Assembly: GCA_013002285.1 (NCBI GenBank)
Contig: JABDKJ010000041.1
Span: 1 to 23,789, forward strand
Source: Flavobacteriales bacterium
GTDB lineage: Bacteria > Bacteroidota > Bacteroidia > Flavobacteriales > JABDKJ01
Direction of reading: 5' to 3'
DNA length: 23,789 bases
This document shows, in pieces, positions 8,389 through 17,025 of this stretch. The position numbers and the translations under genes were made by a program. Numbering within the stretch: position 1 is the stretch's first letter; every line of letters starts with the position of its first letter. The notes below the pieces were generated by a model, which made no database searches, was not told the DNA's origin, and was given only the letters and a program-made list of their open reading frames with translations.

Positions 8389-9495
8389 ATGACAAAAGTC
8401 TGCCATATCTCTACTGTGCATGACCCTTTGGATGTGCGTGTCTTTTTCAAGGAGTGCCTGAGTCTCAGCAAGCATTTTGATGTTTCATTGGTCATAAAGC
8501 AGAATGAAAAGAGCGCAGTTGATAGAGTAAATTTAATTCCAATAAAACCCTTCAAGAATAAGGTACTTAGAGTGTTGTTCTCACCCTTCACGGCTTTTGC
8601 TAAGGCCAGATTGACTAAGGCATCTATATACCATTTGCATGACCCAGAACTACTGATAATAGCACCACTTTTTAGATTGTTTGGAGACAAAGTGATCTTT
8701 GATAAACATGAGAATGTAGCTGGCCAGATATTGAGTAAGCATTGGCTGGGTCCTCAATTTGTAAGAAAAGCGGTCTCTAAGATCTATGAAATTTTAGAAC
8801 GGTTTTTTATTGGTTTTTGCAATGGGGTCGTAGTAGTGATACCGGAAATGCAAGAAGAAAAAGGAATGAAGAATGCAGTGCTGGTAAGAAATTTTCCTTC
8901 TAAAGAAGCTTTTGGTAACGAAGTCAAAATTAGGGAGGGTAAACTCAAATTTGTTTATGCAGGTGGACTCACACCCATTAGAGGTATCAAAGAAACCATC
9001 GATGCATTTGTGAGCTCTGAAGTAGACGCAGAGTTGTATTTGGTAGGTAAGTGGTCGTCAGAGAAATTCCAAAGGGAATGTATGGACGAGTTGGGAAATG
9101 GTCGTGTGATCTATAAGGGATTCATTCCTATGCAAGAAGTTTACGAACTTTATCGCAGGACACATATTGGCTTATGTCTTTTGCATCCAACAGAAAATTA
9201 TAAATGGAGTTTGCCGGTCAAGGTATTTGAATACTATTTTGCTGGAATGCATGTTCTTATGAGTAATATTGAATATTGGAAAAATGAATTTTCTGACAGG
9301 GCAGACTATGCCGATCCCTTTTCACATGAAGAATTAGTGGGGACATTCAAACGTTTGGAAAGCGAGTATAAGGTCACTGGAAAATTCGAGGATCGCTCTG
9401 AATGGGCAAAACAGAATTATTCTTGGGAAAGTGAGTTCGAAAAATTATTGGCACTTTACAATAGCCTTTTGAATAGTGAGCAAATTGAGAATTGA
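8389..9495 (+). CDS. GT4-like glycosyltransferase
   Basis: A 368-residue soluble protein with two Rossmann-like halves as in GT-B glycosyltransferases. The N-terminal half has KVCHISTVHDPLDVRVFFKE and the acceptor-side block HLHDPEL; the C-terminal half has FVYAGGLTPIRGIKETIDAF, the start of the Glycos_transf_1 domain, and VKVFEYYFAGMHVLMSN, the donor-binding E-x-x-A-G region. The sugar donor and linkage are unknown. I take ATG at 8389 rather than TTG at 8374, which lies inside the flippase gene. It most likely builds the repeat unit exported by the upstream flippase. It probably overlaps the next gene by 20 bases. Confidence 0.86.
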   Translation: MTKVCHISTVHDPLDVRVFFKECLSLSKHFDVSLVIKQNEKSAVDRVNLIPIKPFKNKVLRVLFSPFTAFAKARLTKASIYHLHDPELLIIAPLFRLFGDKVIFDKHENVAGQILSKHWLGPQFVRKAVSKIYEILERFFIGFCNGVVVVIPEMQEEKGMKNAVLVRNFPSKEAFGNEVKIREGKLKFVYAGGLTPIRGIKETIDAFVSSEVDAELYLVGKWSSEKFQRECMDELGNGRVIYKGFIPMQEVYELYRRTHIGLCLLHPTENYKWSLPVKVFEYYFAGMHVLMSNIEYWKNEFSDRADYADPFSHEELVGTFKRLESEYKVTGKFEDRSEWAKQNYSWESEFEKLLALYNSLLNSEQIEN

Positions 9496-10408
9496 AGAGA
9501 ACATATCGGCCAGCGAGGATCTAAGTATATATATGTCTAAGGAATGGCTTTCGCTATTCCCAAAAGTCAGGACCTTTTCCATTTTGAACAAGAATGACGA
9601 GCCTATAGGCTCCTTTCAAATATTGGATACTAAAATGAAGGGGCAGAGAGCTCTGATCACGCCTATGTTCACATCCAATGTTTCTCTGAGTGTGAAAGAT
9701 CCCTCTTCAAAGAAGGTAGGGTCAATAAGCCATCAGAAGAAGGTATTTGAGACTTTAGCTGAGTATCTAAAAAGGTCGAGAGCAAAGATAATTGATCTTT
9801 CTTTCCCAACGGAATTTCAAGATATGCAGGCATTACAGTGGTCTGGATTTACGGTTCAACCGAAATACACCTTTCATATAGAACTGCAAAAGAGTATAGA
9901 TGATCTGAGGGAACAAATGTCTTCTTCGACCAGGGCAAATTTGAAAAAGGCGATCGCTGAACTGACAGTTGAAGAAAAGAATGACCCTGAGTCTTTTTTG
10001 AAACTTTGTGACCTGACGTTCAACCGCCAGAATGAAAACCACGATAGAGATCAACTGGAAAAGATCTTAAGATCAAGTGATCTAGGTGAGATGCGAAGTT
10101 CTTTTTTCGTGAATGACGGAAAAAAGGATATTGCATCAGTTCTTGTAGTTCATGACAATTCAAAGGCTTACTACATTATTGGTGGTTATGATCACAACTC
10201 CAGCCATCGAGGCGCAAGCACTTTGGCTTTGTGGTCTGCCATAGAAAAAATGAAGAATGAAGGCAAGCTACTCTTCGATATGCAAGGTTCGATGATCCCC
10301 GCGGTAGAACAATTCGTTCGCGGATTTGGAGGGGATAAAAAAACCTATTTTAATGTTTCAAGACAGAAGTGGTATGTGAAGATCGCTAGGTCGATCTTGG
10401 GAAAATGA
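9476..10408 (+). CDS. FemAB/GNAT-like acyltransferase
   Basis: A protein of about 310 residues with the GNAT-like fold of the Acetyltransf_6/FemAB group. The second half contains MSSSTRANLKKA, DLTFNRQNE, a central beta block FVNDGKKDIASVLVVHDNSKAYYIIGGYD and HRGASTLALWSAIEKMKNEG, which together fit that group. In polysaccharide clusters such proteins transfer an acyl or aminoacyl group to a sugar or to an amino-sugar precursor; the group transferred here is unknown. The start is uncertain: GTG at 9476 overlaps the glycosyltransferase by 20 bases, TTG at 9485 is three codons later, and the first in-frame ATG (9533) would lose a conserved-looking beginning. The stop (10406-10408) overlaps an ATG at 10405 that would start a following gene, now apparently decayed. 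Confidence 0.72.
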   Translation: MSKLRIEENISASEDLSIYMSKEWLSLFPKVRTFSILNKNDEPIGSFQILDTKMKGQRALITPMFTSNVSLSVKDPSSKKVGSISHQKKVFETLAEYLKRSRAKIIDLSFPTEFQDMQALQWSGFTVQPKYTFHIELQKSIDDLREQMSSSTRANLKKAIAELTVEEKNDPESFLKLCDLTFNRQNENHDRDQLEKILRSSDLGEMRSSFFVNDGKKDIASVLVVHDNSKAYYIIGGYDHNSSHRGASTLALWSAIEKMKNEGKLLFDMQGSMIPAVEQFVRGFGGDKKTYFNVSRQKWYVKIARSILGK

Positions 10409-10810
10409 TAGGAGGCAAAGAGACTTTTGTTTTTGGTCTCAATGGTTGTCAATGCGTCAAAGAATCATTCGTCTCAAACTCACTAATTCTAGTGAACTTA
10501 ATGTCATTGATTATGGTCATTATACGTCTCTTTTCGAAAACTATATTAGTGTCAGCTAAACACACTAAATTGAACTTTAGCATAAAATATGTGTGATACT
10601 TAATATTTTCATTCCCCTATGCGAAAAACATCACATACCATTTAATGTATATATATCTCGAGAGCTAAGACGGATCGGACTGGTCGTCAGAGCAAATTTT
10701 GTGCCCTTACGACATTGCTTTCGTAGGTCTAGCACTTCCTCATTCAATTCTATTTCAGAGTATATCGGAGGCCTTATCAATATAATGTCATTTGGAGCCA
10801 TCCTCGCCTA
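10405..10810 (+). pseudogene. Decayed polysaccharide deacetylase (NodB-like) remnant
   Basis: No intact gene spans this region, but pieces in different plus-strand frames fit one family. An ATG at 10405 overlaps the upstream stop in the usual ATGA way. A stretch around 10490-10545 reads LNVIDYGHYTSLFENYIS. From about 10573 there is KLNFSI, where the family has FSFDDG. At 10611-10658 comes IPLCEKHHIPFNVYIS, close to the family pattern P-[IL]-x-E-K-x-x-IPFTVYI. At 10785-10810 MSFG runs, after a frame change, into SHPRL, matching FGAHTxxHPRL with part lost. The spacing from FDDG-like to FPIL-like and on to the HxxxHP-like element is right for NodB-domain proteins, and such genes are common in polysaccharide clusters. 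Stops and frameshifts separate the pieces and the metal-binding Asp pair is gone. The assignment rests on my reading of short matches and is uncertain. Confidence 0.42.
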
Positions 10811-10941
10811 TGATAGGTATTTCAAAGCTGCTTGAAATAGACGCTCCATGACTAGTGAGCATGGAATTTGCTTGAAACCCAGTATTTAATTCCGATATTC
10901 AGGCTCCATAAAAAAATGGTGAAAAAGAAACTGTTGTCATT
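10811..10941. other. Non-coding stretch before the MFS gene
   Basis: Stops occur in all plus-strand frames and there is no recognisable promoter box with a good TTG/TAnnTTTG pair. It may contain the eroded 3' part of the deacetylase remnant. I see no repeat, tRNA or terminator hairpin in it. Confidence 0.4.
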
Positions 10942-12189
10942 TTGATCGAAAAAAACTTTTCAAGGAATTGGTCTCTTTTTGCTTTGATCTTGGCGGGAGA
11001 GTCCATTTTCTTCCTTCCCTTTGTAATTCCACGTGTTTTCAGACCAACAGTTTTGGAGGTTTTTGGGATCGACAATTTTCAGCTAGGCACCTTCTTTTCA
11101 GTATATGGAACGATCGCTATTCTCGCTTATCTATTGGGTGGTCCAATTGCTGACCGATTTGCTCCTTCGAAGCTCATGTCGACAGCGCTCACATTAACAG
11201 CGCTTGGAGGTATTTTTCTTTCTACCATTCCAGACATTTCTCACATGCCTTGGTTATATGGTTTCTGGGGAATTTCAACAATACTTCTGTTTTGGGCAGC
11301 TCTCTTCAAGACAACCAGGTTGATCGCAGGAAAGGCACAAGGATTTGCTTTTGGTTTGTTGGACGGAGGAAGGGGCTTGACATCGGCCATTGTAAGTACG
11401 CTTGCGGCTTGGGTTTTTGCGGTTCTAATAGGCGACCAAATAGAAATGATCACAGATCTTGAGCGTAAAGAAGCCTTTCAAAAAGTGATCCTCTTTTTCT
11501 CGGCTTTTGTTTTTCTGGCGGCACTTTTGATAAACCGCATCATTCGCTCAGTCGACCATCTCGGCTTTGACATGGACCAAAAAATAGATCTCAAACATAT
11601 TTCCAAAGTGGCGAGGATGCCGGCAGTTTGGTTACAAGCGTTTATTATTCTCTGTGGATATTCCGGTTATAAAGTGTCAGACGACTTTTCACTCTTGGCC
11701 CAGGATGTATTGGGTTATGACGAAGTAAAAGCTGCAGGGATCGGTGCACTGAGTTTATGGTTAAGGCCCATAGCTGCTGTAGGTGCTGGTCTTTTAGCTG
11801 ACAAGGTAAGTGCTTCTCGCATGATCCTGATCTGCTTTGCTCTCATGGTCTTTGCTGCGGGGTCATTTGGTCTTGGCTTCTTTGAAGGTGCGGTAGTGAT
11901 CCACGTAATGTTCCTTATTGTTTCTACTTCAATTGCGGTGTTCGCACTCAGAGGATTGTACTTCGCGATCATGGAAGAGGCTAAGATCCCTTTAGCTCTA
12001 ACGGGCACTGCTGTGGGCATAGCCAGCATCATAGGATATCTTCCCGATATATTCATGGGGCCCACCATGGGTTATCTTCTCGATAACAGTCCAGGAAAAC
12101 TAGGCCATCAACATGTCTTTCTTTTCATCGCTGGCATCGCAGCATTAGGATTTCTAATTACGCTTGTTTTCAGGCGGGTCGTTCGATGA
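10942..12189 (+). CDS. MFS transporter
   Basis: A 415-residue membrane protein with about 12 hydrophobic segments. The loop between segments 2 and 3 has GGPIADRFAPSKLM, the conserved MFS motif A (G-x-x-x-D-R), and a related GLLADKVSASRMI appears at the matching place in the second half. Overall it resembles sugar/anion or nitrate/nitrite-type porters, but the substrate cannot be read from the sequence. The start is probably TTG at 10942: the frame is closed by TAA at 10909-10911, and the first in-frame ATG is only after motif A begins. Its 3' end overlaps the 3' end of the opposite-strand peptide deformylase by 36 bases (12154-12189). It does not look functionally tied to the polysaccharide genes. 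Confidence 0.85.
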   Translation: MIEKNFSRNWSLFALILAGESIFFLPFVIPRVFRPTVLEVFGIDNFQLGTFFSVYGTIAILAYLLGGPIADRFAPSKLMSTALTLTALGGIFLSTIPDISHMPWLYGFWGISTILLFWAALFKTTRLIAGKAQGFAFGLLDGGRGLTSAIVSTLAAWVFAVLIGDQIEMITDLERKEAFQKVILFFSAFVFLAALLINRIIRSVDHLGFDMDQKIDLKHISKVARMPAVWLQAFIILCGYSGYKVSDDFSLLAQDVLGYDEVKAAGIGALSLWLRPIAAVGAGLLADKVSASRMILICFALMVFAAGSFGLGFFEGAVVIHVMFLIVSTSIAVFALRGLYFAIMEEAKIPLALTGTAVGIASIIGYLPDIFMGPTMGYLLDNSPGKLGHQHVFLFIAGIAALGFLITLVFRRVVR

Positions 12190-12822
12190 TCGATCTTTCT
12201 TTCCGTGTTCTTCCAGATGGTCTATATAAAGGATACCATTCAAATGATCGATCTCATGCTGGAAAATGACCGCAGTAAAATCTTCGACCATTTCTGTTTT
12301 ATGAGTTCCGTCCAACTTATCGTAGTCGAGTAAGATGGCGTAAGCACGGGTCTTGGTCGTATCCATTCGATGAGGAATGGACAAACAACCCTCCAGACAA
12401 GGTTGTTTCAGATCGGAATATTGCAGTATCTTAGGATTCAAATAGGTCTCGAAAGGAAAACCATCTTTGTCGAATCGTTGAACACAAATGATATTGCGCA
12501 AGATCCCTACTTGTGGGGCTGCGATGCCAACGCCCATTGAGAGACTATCGATCACCGTCCTGTGTAAACGCTTCGCAAAATTCTGTAGTACGAGATCATT
12601 GGGGTCAGGAATAACATCCAAACTTTTGGTTCTCAACAGAATAGAATCCTTCTTGTTACTGATCAAGAATACGCGCATGGGTTGTGAGGCTTCACCAGAC
12701 ATTATGTATTCTTCCTGGGGACTGTCAAAAGAAGAATTACCTCGAGTGTTTTTCAACTTAGAGCAGCTGAACAAAAGCAGGATAAAAGCGATAATGTAAA
12801 TGGATATTCTGTTCATTTTCAT
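12154..12822 (-). CDS. Peptide deformylase with lipoprotein signal peptide
   Basis: A 222-residue protein with all three peptide deformylase motifs: GVGIAAPQ at 97-104, EGCLS at 144-148 (metal ligand C146) and HEIDH at 189-193 (metal ligands H189 and H193, catalytic E190). The family removes the N-formyl group from new proteins in the cytoplasm. Here the catalytic domain is preceded by a short basic region, a hydrophobic stretch IIAFILLLFSC ending in a lipobox-like LFSC (Cys20), and a flexible linker with SSFDSPQEE. It therefore looks like an exported lipoprotein, which is odd for this enzyme. The active-site residues are intact, so it may act on formylated peptides outside the cytoplasm; alternatively the N-terminus is a simple membrane anchor. 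The start is ATG at 12822 or at 12816. A standard cytoplasmic def gene would be expected elsewhere in the genome. Confidence 0.92.
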   Translation of the reverse strand: MKMNRISIYIIAFILLLFSCSKLKNTRGNSSFDSPQEEYIMSGEASQPMRVFLISNKKDSILLRTKSLDVIPDPNDLVLQNFAKRLHRTVIDSLSMGVGIAAPQVGILRNIICVQRFDKDGFPFETYLNPKILQYSDLKQPCLEGCLSIPHRMDTTKTRAYAILLDYDKLDGTHKTEMVEDFTAVIFQHEIDHLNGILYIDHLEEHGKKDRSSNDPPENKRN

Positions 12823-12880
12823 TAGGTCGATACAAGATAGTGAATTGCCAAAATAGCTTCCCTATTGTGTCCGAATATAG

Positions 12881-12910
12881 TTGCTTAAGGCCGTATTCTC
12901 ACTTGCTTTG
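12881..12910 (+). promoter_or_regulatory. Candidate promoter for the secreted metalloprotease
   Basis: TTG at 12881-12883, a 19-base spacer, and TTGCTTTG at 12903-12910, one mismatch from the Bacteroidota -7 consensus TAnnTTTG. The spacer equals that of the strong promoter at 3668-3697. The -7 box is 42 bases before the ATG at 12953. Confidence 0.45.
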
Positions 12911-12952
12911 TAATGTATTTCTAGCGAAATTCACGCAAGGAAAATAATTTTC

Positions 12953-15900
12953 ATGAAACTCATTCTATCTTCTGTCATCTGCACACTGTGCTGTGTGTTT
13001 ACTTTTGGCCAGATCCAATGGCAAACTTCCTCAGCAGGTCATGATCAAAGACAGATCGATCCTCTACATACTGATGTATATTTTACCGACTTTGAGACCC
13101 TTAAAGATCTGCTTGAAGAAGCTCCGCATGAGTCCAAGGTTAATGTGAGGAATTCCCAGGTCACTTTGAATTTGCCCATCGGCCAGGAAGAAGTGATCTT
13201 CTCGATCGTGAAGACAGATGTAATGCATCCTCTATTGGCGAAGAAATTTCCAGAGATCGGAACATACATCGGAAAGGAAGTGAATGGAGTGGCTTACGCA
13301 CGTTTCGATCATACCAGTAAGGGATTTCATGGCTGGGTTAAGAGAGACGGAAAGACCTATTTCATAGATCCGCAAAGTACAGGAGACAGAGACCACTACA
13401 TGTTCTACGACAGGGATAGTTTCTATCAGAACTATACTGGAGAACCTATGCAATGTGCAGTGGAGGAAGAAGGACATTCTGAATTCCTGAAGCCTATAAA
13501 GTCTCCTAAAGACATCATTGGAAAACTTCCAACGCAATTGAAAAGCTCTGGAGACGAGTTAAGGACCTACAGATTGGCTCTGGCATGTACAGGTGAGTAC
13601 GCAACATTCCATGGGGGAACGGTGAGTTCAGTTATGGATGAATTCGTAGTTGCAATGAATCGTGTGAATGGGATATACGAAACGGAAGTTTCCATTCGAA
13701 TGGTCATGGTGCCTAATAACGATGATCTCATTTACTTGAATGGAGCAACAGATCCATACACTAACAGCAGTGGTGGAACCATGCTTGGAGAAAATATCTC
13801 TACCTGCAACTCAGTGATCGGTTCTGCAAATTACGATATTGGACATGTCTTCTCTACCGGTGGTGGTGGAGTGGCATATCTCAACGCGCCTTGTGGAGGG
13901 AACAAAGCAGGTGGTGTGACGGGACTGGGATCTCCCGTGAACGATCCTTTCTATGTGGATTATGTTTGTCACGAGATCGGTCATCAATTTGGTGGTGGAC
14001 ATACGCAGAACAATTCTTGTAACAGGTCTTCCAGTTCAGCTTATGAGCCGGGTAGTGCTTCAACGATCATGGGTTATGCAGGTATCTGTTCTCCCAACAT
14101 TGCTAGCAATAGCGATGATCACTTCCATGTACATTCCTATGATCAGATCATTAATTTTTCTCAAAACGGCAATGGTAATACCTGTGCGGTTACAACGAGT
14201 ACCGGGAACAACGCTCCAACGGTAACCGTAGATCCGAGTGGATTCTTCATTCCAAAAGGAACGCCTTTTAAACTGGTTGGTTCGGCTACAGATCCAGATG
14301 GCGACCCATTGATGTATCGTTGGGACGAGCATGATCTTGGACCAGCAACTGCTTCGGGAGACAATACTTTGACCAACCCATCCGGAAATGCGCCTGTTTT
14401 CAGGTCGATTCCAGCTTCTGCATTGCCTGAAAGGGTTTTTCCAAATTTGAATGACATTGTGAACAATACTGCAACCATTGGAGAGCATTTGCCAACTTAT
14501 GGAAGGGAGCTATCTTTCCGTTTAGTCGCGTTGGACTTTATTCCTGGTGGCGGTGGAGTGGATTATGGTGAGGTCACTTTTGACATGGCGGATAACTCAG
14601 GTCCATTTAAGGTGAATTCTCCAAATGGAGGTGAATTACTTGGTGGTGGAAGCTTGATCACGGTTGCATGGGACGTCTCAAATTCTGATGTAGCTCCTGT
14701 GAACTGCGCCAATGTCAATATCTATCTTTCAACGGATGGTGGATTTACCTATCCAACGACATTGGCTACCAATGTACCCAACGATGGTTCTGAACAAGTT
14801 TTGCTACCCAACTTAAATACCACTACTGCGCGAGTAATGGTTGAGGGTGCGGGCAGCATATTCTTCGATATTTCAAATGGCAATTTCGAGATAGATGAAA
14901 CTGTAGGCGCTACTGCAATGGATGTAGGAGTGAATTCTGTTTCATCTCCTGTAGGGTCTTTTTGTTCTGCCCCGCTTGATGGAGTGTTCGAGTTTATAAA
15001 TCTGGGATCTGATCAAGTTACTTCCGTAACATACAACTATCAGATAGGAACAGACCCGGCTACAACAGCGTCTTGGAGCGGAACATTGAATACTGGCGAA
15101 ACAACGACCATCACAATATCTCCGCTTTCATTCACGGAAATAGGAGGTTTGGATCTTACAGTTTCTATAACTGATGTGAACGCTCAAGGATTGGATGAGA
15201 ACGATGCGAATGATTCTGGGTCTACATCATTCACCTATGAAGATGGAGACAACGAAGTGGACATTTCAATTCTTACGGATTGTTGGGGAAGTGAGGTTAC
15301 ATGGGAGTTCAGGGACAATAACGGAAATGTGCTTGCCAGCGGTGGACCTTATGGAAATCAAACAACTTACGATACGAATGTAGATTGCCTGAACGATGGT
15401 TGCTACACCTTCGAGATATTTGATAGCTATGGTGATGGTTTGAATGGAACACAGTTCAATTGCGCGATCGATGGGAACTACACACTCACGGATAACTTTG
15501 GAAATGTTGTCGTGCAAATGGGAGATCCAGATTACGACTTTGGAATATCACATACATTCTGTTTGCCTGTGGCTTCACCAATAGAGTCCATATTCACAGC
15601 AGACCAAAGCAGCATTTGTGAAGGCTCTTCGGTTTCTTTTACAGACAATAGTACGGGCTCACCAACATCTTGGGCTTGGACATTTGCCAATGGAACTCCC
15701 TTTACTTCAACAGATCAAAACCCTGTGGTTACCTTCAATACTGCGGGAGACCATGATGTTACCCTTATTGTGGACAACGGAACGAATACAAGTACTTCCA
15801 CTCAAAGCATAGAGGTCTTAGCGAGTTCAACATGGTTTGCAGATACAGACGGAGATGGTTTTGGGGATCCAACTTCTACGATAGACGATTGTGTGCAACC

Positions 15901-17008
15901 AGCAAATTATGTCTTGGACAATACAGACTGCAACGATGCAGAAGTTACGGTATTCCCTGGAGCTGCGGAGATCTGCGATGGCTTGGACAACAATTGCGAA
16001 GGCTTGATAGACGAAGGTCTTATGATGACATTTTACGAAGATGCCGATGGTGATGGCTTCGGAAGCTTCTTGAGCCCGATCACGGCATGTGAAGCACCTC
16101 CGGGATATGTTGCTGACAATACGGATTGTTATGACGGAAGCGCTGACACCTATCCAAATGCACCAGAGATCTGCGATGGGAATGACAATGATTGCGATGG
16201 CGACATTGATGAGGGCTTGATCGTCATATCCTATGCAGACAATGATCAGGATGGCTATGGAAATGCTTCTCAGTCAGTAACGGCTTGCTTTGTTCCTCCG
16301 GGATTCGTTGCAAATCCAGACGATTGTGATGATGCAGATGATACAGTGTATCCCGGTGCGCCTGAACTCTGTGATGGAGTGGACAACAACTGCGATAACA
16401 TCATAGATGAGAATTGTGGAGGCTGCATTCAAGGACAAGTTCCCGCGCCAACGGGGCTTCAAAACCAAGTAGCTGCCAATGGATATATCTTGTCATGGGA
16501 TCCCGTGAGTGGTTCAGTGGCTTGTCAGATCAATGGAGGAACAATTACTGGCCCGCAGGTGAATTTGAACGTGATACAGACCGAACCAAGTCAGCAATTT
16601 GTGAGTTCAAGTGCCCTTACGCCAGGTCAGACCTATCAATGGCGTGTCCGTTGCGCCTGCGAGATCAACCCTAACATCATCGTTGGACCTTTCTCTGGAT
16701 ACAATTATTTCACAGTGCCCGTTTCACGACTGGGACTAGAGAGTAGCGATACAAAGTCATTGGAAGAAATGAATGAAGATCTCATGGTCTTCCCCAATCC
16801 TGCGAATGATCTCATTTATATACATGGGATCAACTCTTTGAAAGAATATACGGTCTTAAATTCACTGGGCGAAGTCGCCCGTTCGGGGACATTGACACCT
16901 GGTGAAGCCATAGAATTGAGAGAGCTGAAGAATGGTATTTATTTCACTCAGTTGTTGGATCCGATCACAGGTGAGCTGAATACGCTCCGATTCTTGGTAC
17001 AGAAATAA
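12953..17008 (+). CDS. Secreted M12B-like zinc metalloprotease with PKD, MopE-type repeats and T9SS sorting domain
   Basis: A 1351-residue multidomain protein. Order: signal peptide (about 1-19, ending TFG-Q); a propeptide-like region to about 190; a metzincin protease domain with HEIGHQFGGGH (His340, Glu341, His344, His350) and a Met-turn at Met373 in IMGYAG, as in reprolysin-like proteases; Ig/CARDB-like beta regions (about 420-870); a PKD domain (about 880-958); three tandem Asp-rich metal-binding motifs beginning near 961, 1027 and 1093, each with DxDxDG(F/Y)G and EICDG-type blocks; a fibronectin-III-like segment with W-R-V-R-C-A-C; and a C-terminal T9SS type A sorting domain (about 1270-1351, FPNPAND...GIYF). 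It should be exported by Sec and then T9SS, and be released or attached at the cell surface to degrade proteins. It stands alone, and its stop is two bases from the stop of the opposite-strand GT2 gene. Confidence 0.93.
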   Translation: MKLILSSVICTLCCVFTFGQIQWQTSSAGHDQRQIDPLHTDVYFTDFETLKDLLEEAPHESKVNVRNSQVTLNLPIGQEEVIFSIVKTDVMHPLLAKKFPEIGTYIGKEVNGVAYARFDHTSKGFHGWVKRDGKTYFIDPQSTGDRDHYMFYDRDSFYQNYTGEPMQCAVEEEGHSEFLKPIKSPKDIIGKLPTQLKSSGDELRTYRLALACTGEYATFHGGTVSSVMDEFVVAMNRVNGIYETEVSIRMVMVPNNDDLIYLNGATDPYTNSSGGTMLGENISTCNSVIGSANYDIGHVFSTGGGGVAYLNAPCGGNKAGGVTGLGSPVNDPFYVDYVCHEIGHQFGGGHTQNNSCNRSSSSAYEPGSASTIMGYAGICSPNIASNSDDHFHVHSYDQIINFSQNGNGNTCAVTTSTGNNAPTVTVDPSGFFIPKGTPFKLVGSATDPDGDPLMYRWDEHDLGPATASGDNTLTNPSGNAPVFRSIPASALPERVFPNLNDIVNNTATIGEHLPTYGRELSFRLVALDFIPGGGGVDYGEVTFDMADNSGPFKVNSPNGGELLGGGSLITVAWDVSNSDVAPVNCANVNIYLSTDGGFTYPTTLATNVPNDGSEQVLLPNLNTTTARVMVEGAGSIFFDISNGNFEIDETVGATAMDVGVNSVSSPVGSFCSAPLDGVFEFINLGSDQVTSVTYNYQIGTDPATTASWSGTLNTGETTTITISPLSFTEIGGLDLTVSITDVNAQGLDENDANDSGSTSFTYEDGDNEVDISILTDCWGSEVTWEFRDNNGNVLASGGPYGNQTTYDTNVDCLNDGCYTFEIFDSYGDGLNGTQFNCAIDGNYTLTDNFGNVVVQMGDPDYDFGISHTFCLPVASPIESIFTADQSSICEGSSVSFTDNSTGSPTSWAWTFANGTPFTSTDQNPVVTFNTAGDHDVTLIVDNGTNTSTSTQSIEVLASSTWFADTDGDGFGDPTSTIDDCVQPANYVLDNTDCNDAEVTVFPGAAEICDGLDNNCEGLIDEGLMMTFYEDADGDGFGSFLSPITACEAPPGYVADNTDCYDGSADTYPNAPEICDGNDNDCDGDIDEGLIVISYADNDQDGYGNASQSVTACFVPPGFVANPDDCDDADDTVYPGAPELCDGVDNNCDNIIDENCGGCIQGQVPAPTGLQNQVAANGYILSWDPVSGSVACQINGGTITGPQVNLNVIQTEPSQQFVSSSALTPGQTYQWRVRCACEINPNIIVGPFSGYNYFTVPVSRLGLESSDTKSLEEMNEDLMVFPNPANDLIYIHGINSLKEYTVLNSLGEVARSGTLTPGEAIELRELKNGIYFTQLLDPITGELNTLRFLVQK
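15833..16420 (+). repeat. Three tandem MopE-type metal-binding repeats inside the metalloprotease gene
   Basis: About 66 codons per unit, starting at 15833, near 16031 and near 16229. Each unit runs aromatic-x-D-x-D-x-D-G-(F/Y)-G, then C-x-(A/V)-P-P-G-(Y/F)-V or similar, D-C-x-D, a (Y/F)PGA-like or YPNA-like turn, and E-(I/L)-C-D-G-x-D-N-(N/D)-C. The Asp-rich loops resemble calcium-binding motifs of PF11617 (putative metal-binding motif). A single related unit occurs in the serine hydrolase at about 20726-20866. Confidence 0.85.
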
Positions 17009-17025
17009 GATCAACGGTTGATCTT
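17007..17025. terminator. Inverted repeat at convergent gene ends, possible bidirectional terminator
   Basis: AAGATCAACGGTTGATCTT is a perfect inverted repeat. A realistic hairpin has a 7-bp stem and a 5-base loop. It overlaps the stop codons of both convergent genes (TAA ending at 17008 and the minus-strand stop at 17011-17013). A T-run (17037-17042) follows on the plus strand only after about 12 bases, so it is not a classic intrinsic terminator. Confidence 0.4.

Noticed and set aside
10631..10801. A 56-codon minus-strand open frame (beginning MAPNDIILIRPP) and further open minus-strand stretches between 10440 and 10600.
   Set aside because: The amino acid make-up looks protein-like, but frames change several times, I recognise no family, and open frames of this length are expected by chance on both strands in AT-rich DNA. 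The plus-strand deacetylase reading fits a family in order and spacing and fits the operon context, so I preferred it.
10593..10835. An 80-codon plus-strand open frame starting with GTG.
   Set aside because: Not treated as a gene of its own. Its useful parts match an internal piece of a deacetylase and it lacks a plausible start context; it is described as part of the pseudogene.
14060..14488. A 142-codon minus-strand open frame inside the metalloprotease gene.
   Set aside because: Antisense shadow of the coding frame; no family features, and the plus-strand protein is unambiguous here.
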